NCBI GenBank assembly: GCA_033558025.1
Contig: JAUCEF010000007.1
Span: forward strand, 992,001 to 1,056,000
DNA from: Phytophthora sp. 'mugwort'
Lineage: Eukaryota > Oomycota > Peronosporomycetes > Peronosporales > Peronosporaceae
Direction: 5' to 3'
DNA length: 64,000 nucleotides
Shown here: piece by piece, positions 1 through 11,445 of the stretch
Layout of the letters: each line of letters begins with the position of its first letter
Numbering within the stretch: position 1 is the first letter of the stretch
Position numbers and translations under genes: made by a program
The notes under the pieces: generated by a model
Seen by the model: only the letters and a program-made list of their open reading frames with translations
What the model was told of the DNA's origin: nothing
Database searches by the model: none

Positions 1-207
1 CGGGAATTGGAATGTTGTGCAGGATCTGAAGCGGTCGGAAGAAGTACTTGGTACCTCGCTCATAATCATGGAGGTCGGAGACAAACTTCTTCTTAGATGC
101 GTAGAACTTTTTCACCTTCATCTTGACCTCCAGTAGTGCCCTCTTTTCAGTCAGCCACCGGCGTTGATCATCGGTAGGCTCCGTCGCTTGGCGTTGCTGC
201 GCGGCGA

Positions 208-1862
208 TTGCGTGGGGAGGCAAGGTATGGGATGCATGAGCTGCTGCATGTGATCGACTCGCTTGTTGCGCGCATGTTAAACCCTACAACGAGCCTCTTC
301 TCGAAACACTGGGCGATGAGTGCCGATGGCGCGATCCTTGCCGGTACGTTCGGCGCGGAACAGATGTACATCCATTCTGCGGGACCTTCAGTTTGTGTGA
401 ACAACAAGGCGCCGCGTGACCGCGACAACTTGTGGAAGCTGCGACCAGTGGTAAACATTCTGCAGTCAACGTTCTTGTCCGGTTGGAGTTTGCCAGTAGG
501 TTTTCTTTTGATGAAGGCGTTCTTCCTGCCACGTCAAAGCGGAATGCGACACGCAGTTGATGCCCGACAAGCCACATCGATATGGGACCAAGATGTTCAT
601 GGCATGTGACTCTGTGAACGCGTACTGCCACCGGTACGTGATTTTCTTTTTTCCACTTTATTAAGTCGTAAGTTCCGACTTTCATTTATTTTGAGTGCCT
701 AATAAAGTCGTATGTTACTGCTTCAGCTTTGAAGTTTACGTAGGTAAAAGAGAACAAGAAGACACTAATCAAGAAATATTTGATAACAAGACTGGCGCCG
801 CTGTAGTCGTTCACAATATGAAAATTGTTCTTGGAGAGAATTCTCCGGGGTATCGCTTGGTAGTGATTGATCGGTTTTATTCCTAGTGGCGTTAGCGATC
901 GAGCTGTTGATGATGGGGCTGCACGTCTTGGGCACCATCGTCACCGACCGGATTTGCTTTGACGGGCGAGACCGTGAGAAAAGTCAAAAGCGGTCGCAGG
1001 GTATCGAGCTCGACTCCTTCCTGTTTGCGCGCTCCATTGCCTACCGACGATGGTGGCGTGCCACTAGTGGGACAGGAAGCCGGTGCATTACCTTGCTACC
1101 GGTCCCTCCATGGCTGAAGCTTCAATCCACCGGTACTCGAAAGGTGCTGGTGGCTCGACTTTGAAGTGTCCCGAGCTTGTCACCGACAACCAGCGCTGGA
1201 TGGGCGGAGTTGATGTCCATGATCAACTCCGCCTCCAGTCATATTCTGTGCAGACGTCGCTACGGTTCCGGAAGTATTACAAGTCGCTTTTCATGGATAT
1301 GGCGTTCGTTAACGCGTCTAGCACGCACAAAACGACCGCCGCGATCAAGCGGGAAGTGCCAAAGGACCGTGAAGATTGGTACACGCAGCTACATAAGCAG
1401 CTACTGGAACTAAAGCTGGAGGACTTTGCGGACGCAAACAAAGCGCCGGGTGAGATGACCCCCATGTCCCGCAAGCGTCGCCGCGGTGTCGGACACAAGC
1501 ACACCCAGTTCGACTACTGGGTGTCTATGACTGGGGTCCAAAGGCGCCGGCAGCGCGTCTGTAATGTTTGCGCGCTGCTGCGCGGGAAGCGAAAAAAACC
1601 GTTCCAGACGACATGGTACTGCGTGGAGTGCTAGCAGCCGGACGCCAGGTGTTTTCTTTGCCCGAAGGCGCGCCGGATATACGGTGCCTTCCCTAAGACT
1701 TGTTACCAGATTTGGCACGAGCATTTCGACAGCGGTTCCGCTATACTTCCGGCGCCAGGAAATCGTGTCGTGCTGCGTCGCTCGGGCAAGATCGGAACTC
1801 GCAAGCCCACTTGTCGCGACCGGGAGATGCTAGAGGGCAACGAGAGCGGAACAACGGAGTGA
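208..1862 (+). pseudogene. PiggyBac-like transposase relic, copy 1
   Basis: This is a decayed DDE_Tnp_1_7 (PiggyBac) transposase. Recognisable blocks in order are LNPTTSLFSKHW near 277, LWKLRPVVNILQSTF near 430, the FEVYVGKREQ strand at 727, and GGVDVHDQLRLQ with LRFRKYYKSL near 1205-1290, which is the hallmark end of the catalytic core. A Cys-rich tail follows near 1560-1630. The frame changes several times (around 500, 880 and 1080), so no intact protein is made. A spliceosomal intron with donor gtacgt and acceptor ttcag spans 634-726 and joins YCHR to FEVY. The tail can be read on to a stop at 1862. Terminal inverted repeats were not found, so element ends are unknown. Confidence 0.8.
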
Positions 1863-2279
1863 AGAAAGGTAGCGTTCTGGTGTTAGTGCCTGTGGAATAA
1901 AATACTGTCTGAATGTATACGGCGTTTCAGTAGTACGAAAATAAATATGGTAAGACGCGGAGGCTCGGGGGTTATTTGTTGTTATGGGGCGTCGCTATCT
2001 CTCATTTCTCGCTCAGTGTTGGAAGCGCCAGAATGTCGCGTAGCGGCAGCCCAGCCCCAAGCACGTTTATCTTCGAACCACCGCCGCCTCTGCGTATCCG
2101 TCTGAATAAGAAGCTGAATCAGCAATTCATGAATGAATGAAGGCACACAAATACAATGTATCGAGGCAAAGTGTTGGGAGAAATGATAAGGGATAAATTT
2201 GATACAGACTATTTGCGTGCGATAGAGCTGGAGCACCGAAGAATACGAGAAAATTTAAGACTCTGATCGTCAACGTCTA

Positions 2280-4061
2280 ATGCGTCGCTCAGAACGAACA
2301 GGCTGCAAGATGCGGATCAGTATTGTTGCTGTAGATGGCTTAAACCCGGCAGGACCGTCGCAAATCGCGCACACGAAAGATGACAGCCAGCACCACAACC
2401 ATCCCGAGTCATCGGACGTGCATGTGCATGTTACACACGGCCAGCGCGCGGCGAGACGACCTCAGGCGTCTGTTGCAACTACATCTAGCGACATCGTCTC
2501 CGTGCAGGTCATGACTGGGGTCTCCAACGCAAAAATTTATGCAACCATGTTGCTTCGTGATGAGGGTTCGTTAGCTATCCCAAACGAAATCGCTAATGTC
2601 ACGAGCTCTGCCCGTAGCAAGTGCTTGCGACTAGAACGAGCAATAAGGCTTTGTTTTGGAGCTTCGCAAGGAAAACAAACCTACTACTGTTACGAGATTG
2701 ATCCAGACACAAACATGCTGCGGTATTTGCTTTGGGAACACCCAAAGATGACCAAACTGGCCCTAAAATTCATGGATCTTTTGGTATTGGATGGCACCTA
2801 CAACACCAATCGCTATCGCATGCTTCTGCTAAATGCTGTCATCCGGACAGGTATGACCAGGTCTTACCGTCTGCCCAAGTTTGACTTCCTGGAGAAGACG
2901 AGCCTGATTTCACTTGGGCCTTCGTGCAACTGAAAACGTTCATGGCAGAGAATTAGGCGCCGATTCCTCGTGTCATCTTAACTGATCGTGATTTAGCATG
3001 CAGTAATGTTACAGAGACCGTGCTCCCTCAAGCAGCTGCTCTGTCATTGGCACATTCGCTGCAACGTCTTCGCGCAAGCCAAAAGGCACGTAGTTGAGAA
3101 AGCCGTTCGCATTGCAGCTGCCATCGGTAAAAAGAAGAAAAGACAAACTCCAGCCCGAAATCTTCATGGCAAAATTCGATGAGACGGTCGACTCAGCAAC
3201 GGAGGCTGAGCTCTACGAACGCTGCGCACTACTTTGCAACATTAACAGTGAAATGGGCGAGTACTTTGACAAGCAATGGTGGCCTCACAAGGAAAAAAAT
3301 GTGAGATACTGGATTGACAAACACAGCCACTATGGCTGCCGTGACACGTCTGCAGTAGAGGGGACCCATGCTACAATGAAGACATGGCTTGGTAACTCTC
3401 AAGGGGACCTGCTCAAAGTGTTACAACAACTCCTGCCTTGGTGGATCTCGTCCGCTTCGAGGAACCGGTACCAGGCGGCCAACGACGCTTGCAATATCCC
3501 TCGCTTTTCAGAGGTGACGACAGATACTCCGCGGTGGTGAAGGTAATAAGTGTCTGGACAATCAAGAAGACACACGAGTTGTGGGTAAAAATCTTACAAG
3601 ATTGTCGTACATGGAGTCGAGAGAAGCGAATGCAACGGTCCCTTCGTCGCATCCACGGACGTCCTTGTCTTCATGGCCTCATGGCGATAATCGATTCTGA
3701 TGGCTTATTAAAGCTCGATCCCGGATGCTTCGATCAGCATTGGTGGCTCCCAGCAGCTCGAATGACGGCTACAGATAGAGTCTTGGAGCCTGTTCCACTG
3801 CGAGATGGACGACTGCGCCGTCGCAAAAATGGATATCACCGAGCAGGCCACGGAATGAACAGCACTCGTAGGGACCCGTCCGGATTTGAGCTCATTGAGC
3901 AGCACATCCCATCTGTGCCATCTTCTAGTTGCCATCCATCTTTTCGCGAGCTGCTCGAGAGCGAAGATACAGATTTCCAACAGGCCTTCATGCCGCCACG
4001 CGCGTGGGAGTGTGCTGGAATGAGATCGCTAGAAGATTCGTTGAAATCACATTGCTTATAA
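2280..4061 (+). pseudogene. MULE-type transposase relic
   Basis: Three overlapping open stretches (2280-2933, 3094-3540, 3438-4061) together resemble a Mutator-like transposase. The first contains FMDLLVLDGTYNTNRY, the usual beta-strand with the first catalytic Asp of MULE transposases. The gap near 2960 reads as VILTDRDLA, the second catalytic Asp block. The second stretch has a WIDKHSHYGCRDTSAVEGTHATMK segment typical of the post-catalytic region. The third has SVWTIKKTHELWVKIL and a GRPCLHGLMAI segment resembling the CxH end of a SWIM zinc finger. Frameshifts and stops separate the parts, so this is a dead copy. Inverted termini were not identified. Confidence 0.7.
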
Positions 4062-4203
4062 ATCTCCGTAGATTGAGCTTCTATTCACAATGGGCTCGGT
4101 TAGCTTCATGACCGCCGGCAGTGGTTTCTGGTTGGCGTGACCGTCGAAAACCAATGACGACGGCTGATGGATTGAGCTCGCGGCATCTGGCCCTCGGCTC
4201 AGA

Positions 4204-4650
4204 GCTTGACGATGAGCTTCATGACATTTTGCGTGGCGCTCGAGTCCAGGCCGCACGTGGGCTCCTCCTGGACGAGGATGTTCGAGTTGGACAGCAACAC
4301 GTTGTCCATGGTTTTCGGCCGCTCGACACGCCCTTGCGGGAGATGTCACCACCAGTGTGTGGCGGCACGAGGCCATATCGATGGACTCCACCGCATCGTC
4401 CACGCGCGTCTCGATCGGCTTCGACATAGCACTGTTGGGATGATCTGATCTTGACGGCCATTCGAACTGTCTCCAGTGCCGTAAAGAAGCCCAGCAGCGA
4501 GCCGTCCGGGGCAACGTGGCTCGCCACGGCGCAGAGGGCCATGCTCACGCGCGCCTCGACGTTCAGTTGGATATCCCAGGTGACTCTACGGAGTGATGTG
4601 TTCGCCCAGCAGTTCCACAAGCGGCGTCTTACCGGAGGTGGACGGGATCA
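4204..4650 (-). pseudogene. ABCG-type transporter nucleotide-binding domain fragment
   Basis: Read on the minus strand, the segment begins with a degenerate Walker A (TSGKTPLVELL, 4620-4650). After a frameshift it continues with a VAPDGSLLGFFTALETVRMAVKIR block that resembles the region between Walker A and the signature in ABCG half-transporters. It ends with ILVQEEPTCGLDSSATQNVM, the Walker B/D-loop region (compare the family ILxLDEPTxGLDS). The Walker B aspartate appears as Glu, and stops and frameshifts break the frame. No transmembrane half was recognised nearby. It is a gene fragment stranded among transposon debris. Confidence 0.65.
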
Positions 4651-5142
4651 CAATGATTGCAAGCGCTCCGGGCGCTCAGCGGCCGCTGACGTTGCCGGAG
4701 ACGGTCTACTTGTCAGCGGTCGTGTCGGCCGTGCACTAGTACCGATTATTTTGTACCGTGGTTCGGCTGGAGAGCGCCTACTGTCCGCCACTGCATTGAC
4801 ACGCGCTGCATTTCTTCGCTCCGTTGCTCCGCTCTCGTTGCTCCCTAGCATCTCCCGTCGCGAGCTGCTCCAGGACGAAGCGGGTGATGACGCCGACAAC
4901 GAGGAAGAGGGGGAGCAGAAATCGGGTGATTGAGACACAGACGCCTGAATTCACTGTGTCTGAGGCCGGGTGGATATAGTTGGGAGCCAGCACGATCCGG
5001 GGTCCTGGGACAATCACAGCCGCGAACTCAGCCTGCAGGCGGGCCAAACCCTGCGTGGGAGCTCCTGCAAAACCAGTGGCTCTGCCGACATCCTGCGGGA
5101 TGCACATCACCCCGCAGGCGGGCTGACTCGCTGCAGGATTGA

Positions 5143-6236
5143 TGCTGGCTGGTGTAACACACTAGAAAAGATACGCGGAAAATGGAGCAAGTTATCGTCG
5201 TCTGGTGAACACTTCCCGTCGAATGGAGAAGCTGCTGCACTGGGCGCGCATCTTGAGCCTTACCTCTCTAAGCAGCTGGGGCGGTGTATGCAGGAAGCTG
5301 AAGCTTAACCCGCAGTGACGCACCTCTATCCAGAACAACAAGCCCGGCTACATTGACCTTCTCTGCAAGTATCACGCGGACAAGACTGAAGGGGAGGCCA
5401 TCGCGCTGACAGGGCCGACCAAGGAGACGTCTGAGCCGGTGGAAGTGACCGAGGAGCCACGTGTCACTCAACATGATGCCTTTTTGCTGCTTAATATCTT
5501 GTTTAGTCCTGACTTCATTGATCTCATATTCGAGACAGACAAGAATCATAAGCGAGCGAGTGTCGACAAGCACGCTCTCAACGAAAACAGTAAATATGTC
5601 GGCGAAGCCTATAACAACTCACGAGAGACGTTCGTTGGGCTTGTGCATATGGAACGCGCGCAGTACAGCAACATCCAACCTGTTTTAGCGGCCACATACT
5701 CGAGTGGAAAGCTCATGGACATATGGAAAACTATGACAGCTCGTTATCTGTTGTTCGTGGCCAGTCAAAACTATCTGGGCATCACGAGCGAGATTGTTTC
5801 AAGTACTGCAAGGGCCGCACGGATATCCCTACCTCTACGATTGGCTTCATATTCGCCCTAATCAATTGGATGGAGTGCTGGGTAGAATGTCGAAACAGGC
5901 TCAGATGTCCACCCTCGACGTATCCGCAGATATAGATGAAGCCCCCCCCTTCCCCCCCCCCCCCCCGCCGAAGCTACTCATAATAGTAAGCGCCGTCGCT
6001 TAAGCCCTACGGAACGCCTTGTTGCGCTGTTGGAGAAAGAGCACGAAGAAGAGGTCGAGGATCGTCAGTAAACCTTCGAGACAGCTAGTCATGCGGCTAC
6101 AGCTCTACAAACCGCGGTGGCAACGTTGAAAATGCTGAAGGATAGCAATGCGAGTCAGGAGCTAGTGCAGCAAGTCGAGAAGAAGGTAGATGTTCTCGTC
6201 CACCGCTGGATGGATGAGATGGATCCAAGTGATTGA
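5143..6236 (+). pseudogene. Accessory (Myb/SANT-like?) protein of a PIF/Harbinger element, decayed
   Basis: The clearest part is the open frame at 5439-5861 and its frameshifted continuation to a stop at 6236. It contains QPVLAATYSSGKLMDIWKTM, then LYDWLHIRPNQLDGVLGRMSKQ, a proline run encoded by a poly-C tract at about 5941-5966, and a charged coiled C-terminus (KKVDVLVHRWMDEMDPSD). The sequence is not a transposase. It ends one base before the stop of the minus-strand Harbinger transposase, and PIF/Harbinger elements typically carry a second gene for a Myb/SANT-like DNA-binding protein. The assignment rests mainly on this context. At least two frameshifts make it non-functional. Confidence 0.5.
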
Positions 6237-6237
6237 A

Positions 6238-7533
6238 TTAGTTAGCTCTAAGCAAGGGAATACCTTGACGTACTAAACTCGTCGTTTGAACTTCAACGGT
6301 CTGATCACCTTCATACGTTAGAAGCGACTGTACTGTGCGCCTCTTTCGTCTCCTGTAATCACGATGGAGCTCCTCCATTACAGGGTCGCGGCTGTGATCT
6401 AACCGTTTATTGATGCCAAAGTTGTGCAACATCGCGGCATATTTATGACCAACGTCGCAGTTACTAAACGCAGCTGAAGAGGGGGATGGAAGATGCCCCA
6501 CTTCTTCGTAAGAAGCCCGAACGCCATTTCAATCCGAATTCGCACTTGAGATAAATGGTAGTTAAAAGAATCCTTGTAGATTTCCGACGGTTGCAGTGCT
6601 GTATACGGTGTAAGCAGACGATTCGACGCATCGGCAACAACGAAGAGACCACGCTCTAGCCGCTCGATAACACTAGGAAGTCCGCTGTCGTCGTAGGCTC
6701 TCGAATCATCCACGCCACCAGGGTGAGTTCCTTCAACGAAGACGAACCGGCTGAATGCATCACAACACGCCTGGACATTAATGCCTGTGTGTATGTAGTG
6801 CCCGCTGAAGAATCGGCGATCCCTTGCTGCTCCGCCTGCATCTTCATATGAGGGGGCTTGGATATTGCAGAGCCATCCGTCCATGGCAGCCACACACACC
6901 ATCATCACGCCCTCGTTGCTTCTGGCCGCGAATGCCGCTACACCCCGCTCGCGCTCTGTAGATGAAGTTAGAAAGACAATCTTCAACTTTGGGATGTCCA
7001 CGATGGCGCGCATCACGTCCTTCACCACGCGATAGCTATTGCAGCGATCGATGTCGCCCTCTCGCCGAATATCGTCAGCCATACCACCGCAGAGAAATCG
7101 AAGAGTCGTTTGGAGCTTATTCTCGACGCTAACTGAGCTGCGATTAACCCACCCACGCATGAGCAGGATGGTCCAAACGGACAAGCAGCCCGCACAGACG
7201 GTTGAATGAGGTTGGCGGCATGCGATAGATGCGCTCGAACTCTCCTTCATGCAGCAGCTGCTCGACCTCAAGGTTCCAGTCCGGCCGAGTGCGAGGCTGC
7301 TTCTCGTGGTGGGCCTTCTTCTCCTCTGCCAGCAGCGCCAAAGCTATCAGCCTGCGACGACGGCTCCGACGCAGCACTTTGCTCGACTTCATCTCCCGCA
7401 GCGACAGTTCGGGAATGTGGGGAGGATAAGAGGGATCCCGAGATGTCGCCCACCCCGATGTCTCAGCGTTCACAGTGGTACTTGGTCGGAGCTTTGCTCG
7501 ACCCGGCTGTCCTGCAAGCCTGCAGGATCCCAA
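6238..7533 (-). pseudogene. PIF/Harbinger DDE transposase relic (copy 1)
   Basis: The minus strand encodes a DDE_Tnp_4 transposase in three pieces (7144-7533, 6399-7271, 6238-6501). The N-terminal piece has EGEFERIYRMPPTSFNRLCG, the usual start of Harbinger nucleases. The central piece has VCVAAMDGWLCNIQAP, FSRFVFVEGTHPGGVDDSRAY, VVADASNRLLTPYT and DSFNYHLSQVRIRIEMAFG, matching the conserved catalytic strands. The C-terminal piece is basic (RRRKRRTVQSL). Two frameshifts, near 7200 and 6440, separate the pieces. The gene faces the accessory gene tail to tail with one base between stops, so the pair probably formed one element of about 2.4 kb. Termini were not resolved. Confidence 0.8.
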
Positions 7534-7637
7534 CTAAAACCACTCACCCTGAGTGTGTCTCATCTTGCCTTTCATCGAATACACATTTCAGTTCTTTGAA
7601 CCTACGCATTGCGTTGTTCTGTTTCGGTCTGGCTTAT

Positions 7638-7795
7638 CTTACGACTTATCAAATCATCTGGTAAACTAAAGAGAGCCAACAGCTTAGACATCTGCGTTTC
7701 GACAGATGTCTAAGCTGTTGGCTCTCTCTGCGTTTCGACAGATGTCTAAGCTGTTGTCTCTCTTTAGTTTACCAGATGATTTGATAAATCGTAAG
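7638..7795. repeat. Foldback hairpin with 57-bp arms and an internal 36-bp duplication
   Basis: The left arm 7638-7694 and right arm 7739-7795 are inverted copies of 57 bp with two mismatches. The spacer contains a 36-bp unit (starting 7691 and again 7727) that repeats part of the arm, so a second, shorter stem can form. There is no coding potential. It resembles a foldback element or a rearranged end of a DNA transposon. Confidence 0.85.
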
Positions 7796-8033
7796 TTACG
7801 GGTCTGAACATCGTATAAAAGTCTGTAAGTCGTAAGTCATACGAGTTAGGGTCCAAAAACCTCTACTAATTCATACATTCATTGGGGTCTATCTTGGCGT
7901 GGACAATGCAGCACCTTACAAACTTCTATATTATAAAGAGTTGTAAGTTACGAAGTAAAAATAAGCCGTTCCAGCATCGATTTTCCGGTAATTAAGGAGT
8001 TAATAAAATGCGTCGTGTGTGTTGCAGAGCCAT

Positions 8034-8983
8034 ATAATAAACAGCATACTTCCGCAGATTCATGATTTCCCCTGGTCAGTCCCTGAGGCTAAGCAAAATC
8101 GGAACGTTGTCAAAGAATTAAAGCAACAGCCGAAAATATGGCTCCGCAATAGGTAAGTCCGAAGCTGGATAAACTTCTGTCCAAGTGGAAACACGGGTGC
8201 TTACGGATGAATGGCTTCGGGGGCATCAGAGCCAACCACCGAAGCAACTCTGATCGCACCGCAACATGATCATAAAATTTTTAAGTCTGGGTGACCTTCC
8301 GATTGGCGTCTCAGCAATTAAATCTACATTACGACGGAGCGGAACAGTGTACTGGCTGTCCTTTGGATCCGACATGCCAAGATCCGCGGATCACGACAAC
8401 CCACATCACCTGGGGCTGTCAGCGGGCACAGCAATTCTGGACTATGTGTCTCGAGCATTGGCTAGGACATGAGGTCTCCAAGAAACGTCTGTACCAATAT
8501 CAAAGCTACCTCGCGACACAAACAGCCCCAGCCATCGGGCTACAACTGCAGCAAAGAATAAAGGAACGGTACGGAAACGGGAAGCATAGAATATCGACGC
8601 GTTGCACAGTATCTGGTGGGCAGTGTGTAGCACTGGGTATGCACTACTTTGGCGGCTGCGGAATCAAGTAGTTCATGAAGGCGAGATCTGGCGGGTTCCC
8701 CAGCAGCTGGAGTATATGTGGGAAACATGTCTCCGACAGCTCAATGCTGTCACCACCAGAGAACGATTCCGATCAGAGACGAAGATCAAGGGATTGCAGC
8801 TACAGCTCAGTATGGAATGCTTCATTGACATAGAAACGGAGGTAGATCCACAGGATCCTCCTCCCTCACGAGCGCAGTGGCTCCAACAGATGGAGCCGAA
8901 ACTGCTACAACGGCTCAGCCTCTACAAAGAAGGTATTAACTAAGGTTCAGAATACTTATACTCTCATAATAAACAGCATACTT
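8034..8983 (+). mobile_element. 5'-truncated LINE (non-LTR retrotransposon) with target-site duplication
   Basis: Identical 18-bp direct repeats (ataataaacagcatactt) at 8034-8051 and 8966-8983 bracket the insert. The interior encodes, over two frames, the C-terminal end of a LINE reverse-transcriptase protein. A zinc-binding zf-RVT-like block CTGCPLDPTC with HITWGC lies near 8350-8430, followed by WRLRNQVVHEGEIW near 8655 and an acidic tail ending at 8943. The endonuclease and most of the reverse transcriptase are absent, as expected for 5' truncation during target-primed reverse transcription. A frameshift near 8620 shows it is not active. No poly-A tail precedes the right repeat. Confidence 0.75.
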
Positions 8984-9279
8984 GCAAAAGTGACCGAAAT
9001 ACGTCCCGCACGGATACCGCTGATTAACGATCAAACAATACCGGTCATTAACGTTTCACGGCTTAACTGTCACCGCTTACACAACGCACTCATTGAAAGC
9101 CTCCCCAAAGCGCTCATGTGCAGTAGATTTAGTTTTCTCTTAGAGCTTTGTAACCTAGATGTGAGTACCTAGCCCTGGAATTGCGAGTGCAATGTGTAGG
9201 TTAGAGCCGCCATTATCCATCTATTTGGTCGGAGCCACCACCGTCGATTCATATCTCTTTTGATGCCAAGGGCATTGGC

Positions 9280-9935
9280 AGTATGCTGACGGTAACCTTG
9301 CTATTTACACTTCAGGAGGCTCGATGCAAAAGGCAAGCGCGGGGGACGACATTTGTTGATATCGCGGCTATGAATGACTGTTCGGGAGCGGAACTAACTA
9401 ACGACGGAGGCTTTAATCTCGCCTTTTGGGTCAGCCTGGCACACCATGTCGTCAGCCATTCAGATGGCAGCTTCATTAACACTCTGTCGCCCCCAGTGCG
9501 TTCGACCAGTTGATGGGAGCCTTTCCAGACACTGCGCTGTGCGTCCGGTCTGGGGCAACGTGGTCGATCCTGCGCTGTTGGTAAGAAATTATGTTGCTTT
9601 AGCGTGCGTGCTACATTTCTATGCTGCACCTGTTGAGTTTAAGACGCTCTCTGTGCTGTTTGGTATTCCGCCATCTACGCTGTCGCGTGTACTCCGCAAG
9701 GTGGAAGCTGAGCTAGATAGATACTTACAACAGGTTCCAGACACACTAGTATATACCACGCCTCCAAGCAGCAACAAGAACAATGAATGCGTCGAGTCCA
9801 GGAGAAGGAGCCTCTTTTGAAAGGCTTATGGGACTTTGTAGACGGCAAACTTACCGTGTTTAAAGCTTGCTAACACCGACATTCAGAATGCGCACAGTGG
9901 TAAGGACTGTGTTATGCTGATGAACAAAGTTCCTA
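9280..9935 (+). pseudogene. PIF/Harbinger transposase N-terminal fragment (copy 2)
   Basis: The frame at 9446-9820 contains FKTLSVLFGIPPSTLSRVLRKVEAEL, a helix-turn-helix typical of the N-terminal half of oomycete Harbinger transposases. Upstream, 9283-9513 carries FWVSLAHHVVSHSDGSFINTL in a different frame. Downstream, near 9810-9860, a shifted frame reads KGLWDFVDGKLTVFKAC, the region holding the first catalytic Asp. The rest of the catalytic domain is missing. It is on the opposite strand to copy 1 and clearly differs from it. Confidence 0.6.
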
Positions 9936-10334
9936 GCTAACGGTTAGTTCTTCTTTTCATAGGTCGGAAGACCTATGCTTGGCCGCGGCAAAAAGGTTGT
10001 AACTTATCAAAATCGGGTATCGAAACGGATATTTGGCTTAAGGATACTTTTGCAACCATGTGCTCTCCAAAGATTAAGCTCACTTCTTCCAAGGACGAGG
10101 AGGACGATGGTCGATGGTCGGTCTCCTGTCGAGGATGTGATAACACCCTTCGACTGGCCGCGTCGGAAGAACCCGGGCCCTGGATTCCGAGTCGCTTGAA
10201 GCGACTCCAGTCTGAAATGACTTCAGCCTCGACTTGCGGTGTCGATAATGTCGTCGACGGCGACCGTGACGTGGTACTTCGTTACCCACGTCTGTGGACG
10301 TCTCATTGACGACGTCCAAAGCCTCTAGGGCTTC

Positions 10335-10580
10335 GTGTGGAACATGGTTACCCACACAAGAAGTGCATTCCGCCACTTCTTCTTCAGTTATAGTCTGGAC
10401 AACCTGGTGTAGAACAAGGTTACCCACACAGGGAGCGCATTCTGCGCCTTCCTCGCCAGTTTCTGTCTGGGTGACTCGGTGTGGAACATGGTTTGGTTTA
10501 CCCACACAGGAAGCGCATCGCGCGTCTTCCTCGCCAGTTTCTATCTGGGTGACTTGGTGTGGACCTAGATTACCCACCTG
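10335..10580. repeat. Tandem repeat, three and a partial 72-78-bp units
   Basis: Units begin at 10335, 10407, 10479 and 10557 with the motif gtgtggaacatggtt or close variants. The spacing is 72, 72 and 78 bp; the last unit carries a 6-bp insertion. Because spacing is a multiple of three, the minus-strand frame 10080-10724 reads through as 24-26-residue repeats with a TETGEE and CxxCVGN pattern. It lies just past the protease region of the gypsy relic. Confidence 0.85.
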
Positions 10581-10716
10581 GTCAGTGCCTCCAGACACAG
10601 CCACTCTTAAAGCCTCAGCCGCCGATCGAGACTTCCGGCGGGGATCGAGGGCGATCCTGTAAGGAGACTGCCACACTCGATCAGGTGCAGCTTCGGCTGC
10701 CACCGCTTCTAGGGAG

Positions 10717-11149
10717 TCACTCATACGTCGGCAGCTCCCAAAACCTCACTGGATGCTCCTGATCCCGGCGCCCCTTTCGGACGCCCAAGCTCCTGGCAGA
10801 GGTGGGAACATGACTCACCAATGCTCTGCCAGTAACCGCGGGTAGCTGGCCCCGATAGCTTGTTTCGTCAATCGATCCATGGGCCATGTTTCTCGAGCCA
10901 GGGCATGCCCAGGATCGAGTCATACTTGTTCATCTGTAGGACAGTAAACTACTTCATGCTGTCGAAGTCCCCAAACTTCACAGTTAGATCCGCGTGGATC
11001 TTGGGAACGGTTATCCCCGTTCCGTCGGCCAGTTGTGCCGACGCTGTCCCGTTGCCTTTGCTTTCTCGTAAAGCATCGGCCAATTTGCTGCTGTTCTCCG
11101 CAACAGTCTGGCGGCGTGCGAAGTCCTTCGACTCCCCGGAGTCTATCAA
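10717..11149 (-). pseudogene. Ty3/gypsy aspartic protease region, decayed
   Basis: Minus-strand sequence 10949-11149 reads MIDSGESKDFARRQTVAENS, with the DSG/DSA-type active site of retroelement proteases (RVP family). It continues with ADGTGITVPKIHADLTVKF. After a frameshift, 10870-10945 reads MNKYDSILGMPWLEKHGPWID, the conserved GMPWL block that closes gypsy proteases. An in-frame stop follows at once, where a Trp is usual. The piece lies downstream of the gag region on the same strand and no reverse transcriptase follows, so this is a gag-pro remnant. Confidence 0.7.
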
Positions 11150-11445
11150 GACTCGGAAGAGATGGGTATATCCCCGTACACTTACGTGTACTACTAGCAG
11201 CCCAACGCTGCCCTTCTTCGATTCGAGAGCGAAAGACTCTCAGGGGCTAAGTCTCCATGGTACGTGCCACCCGCGCACCGCTCATGAAGACTTAGATCTT
11301 CCCTGTAGGGCACCCCGCCCCTACCGGTGTCCTGCGTTTCCCTGCCCGTGGGGTCGCGACCGTTGCCAGCGACCCTTCAGCGCGATGGGCTTTGGAGGGA
11401 AACGCTTTCGTTGTCCCCTCGCAGGACAGGCGCGTGCCATGTTCC

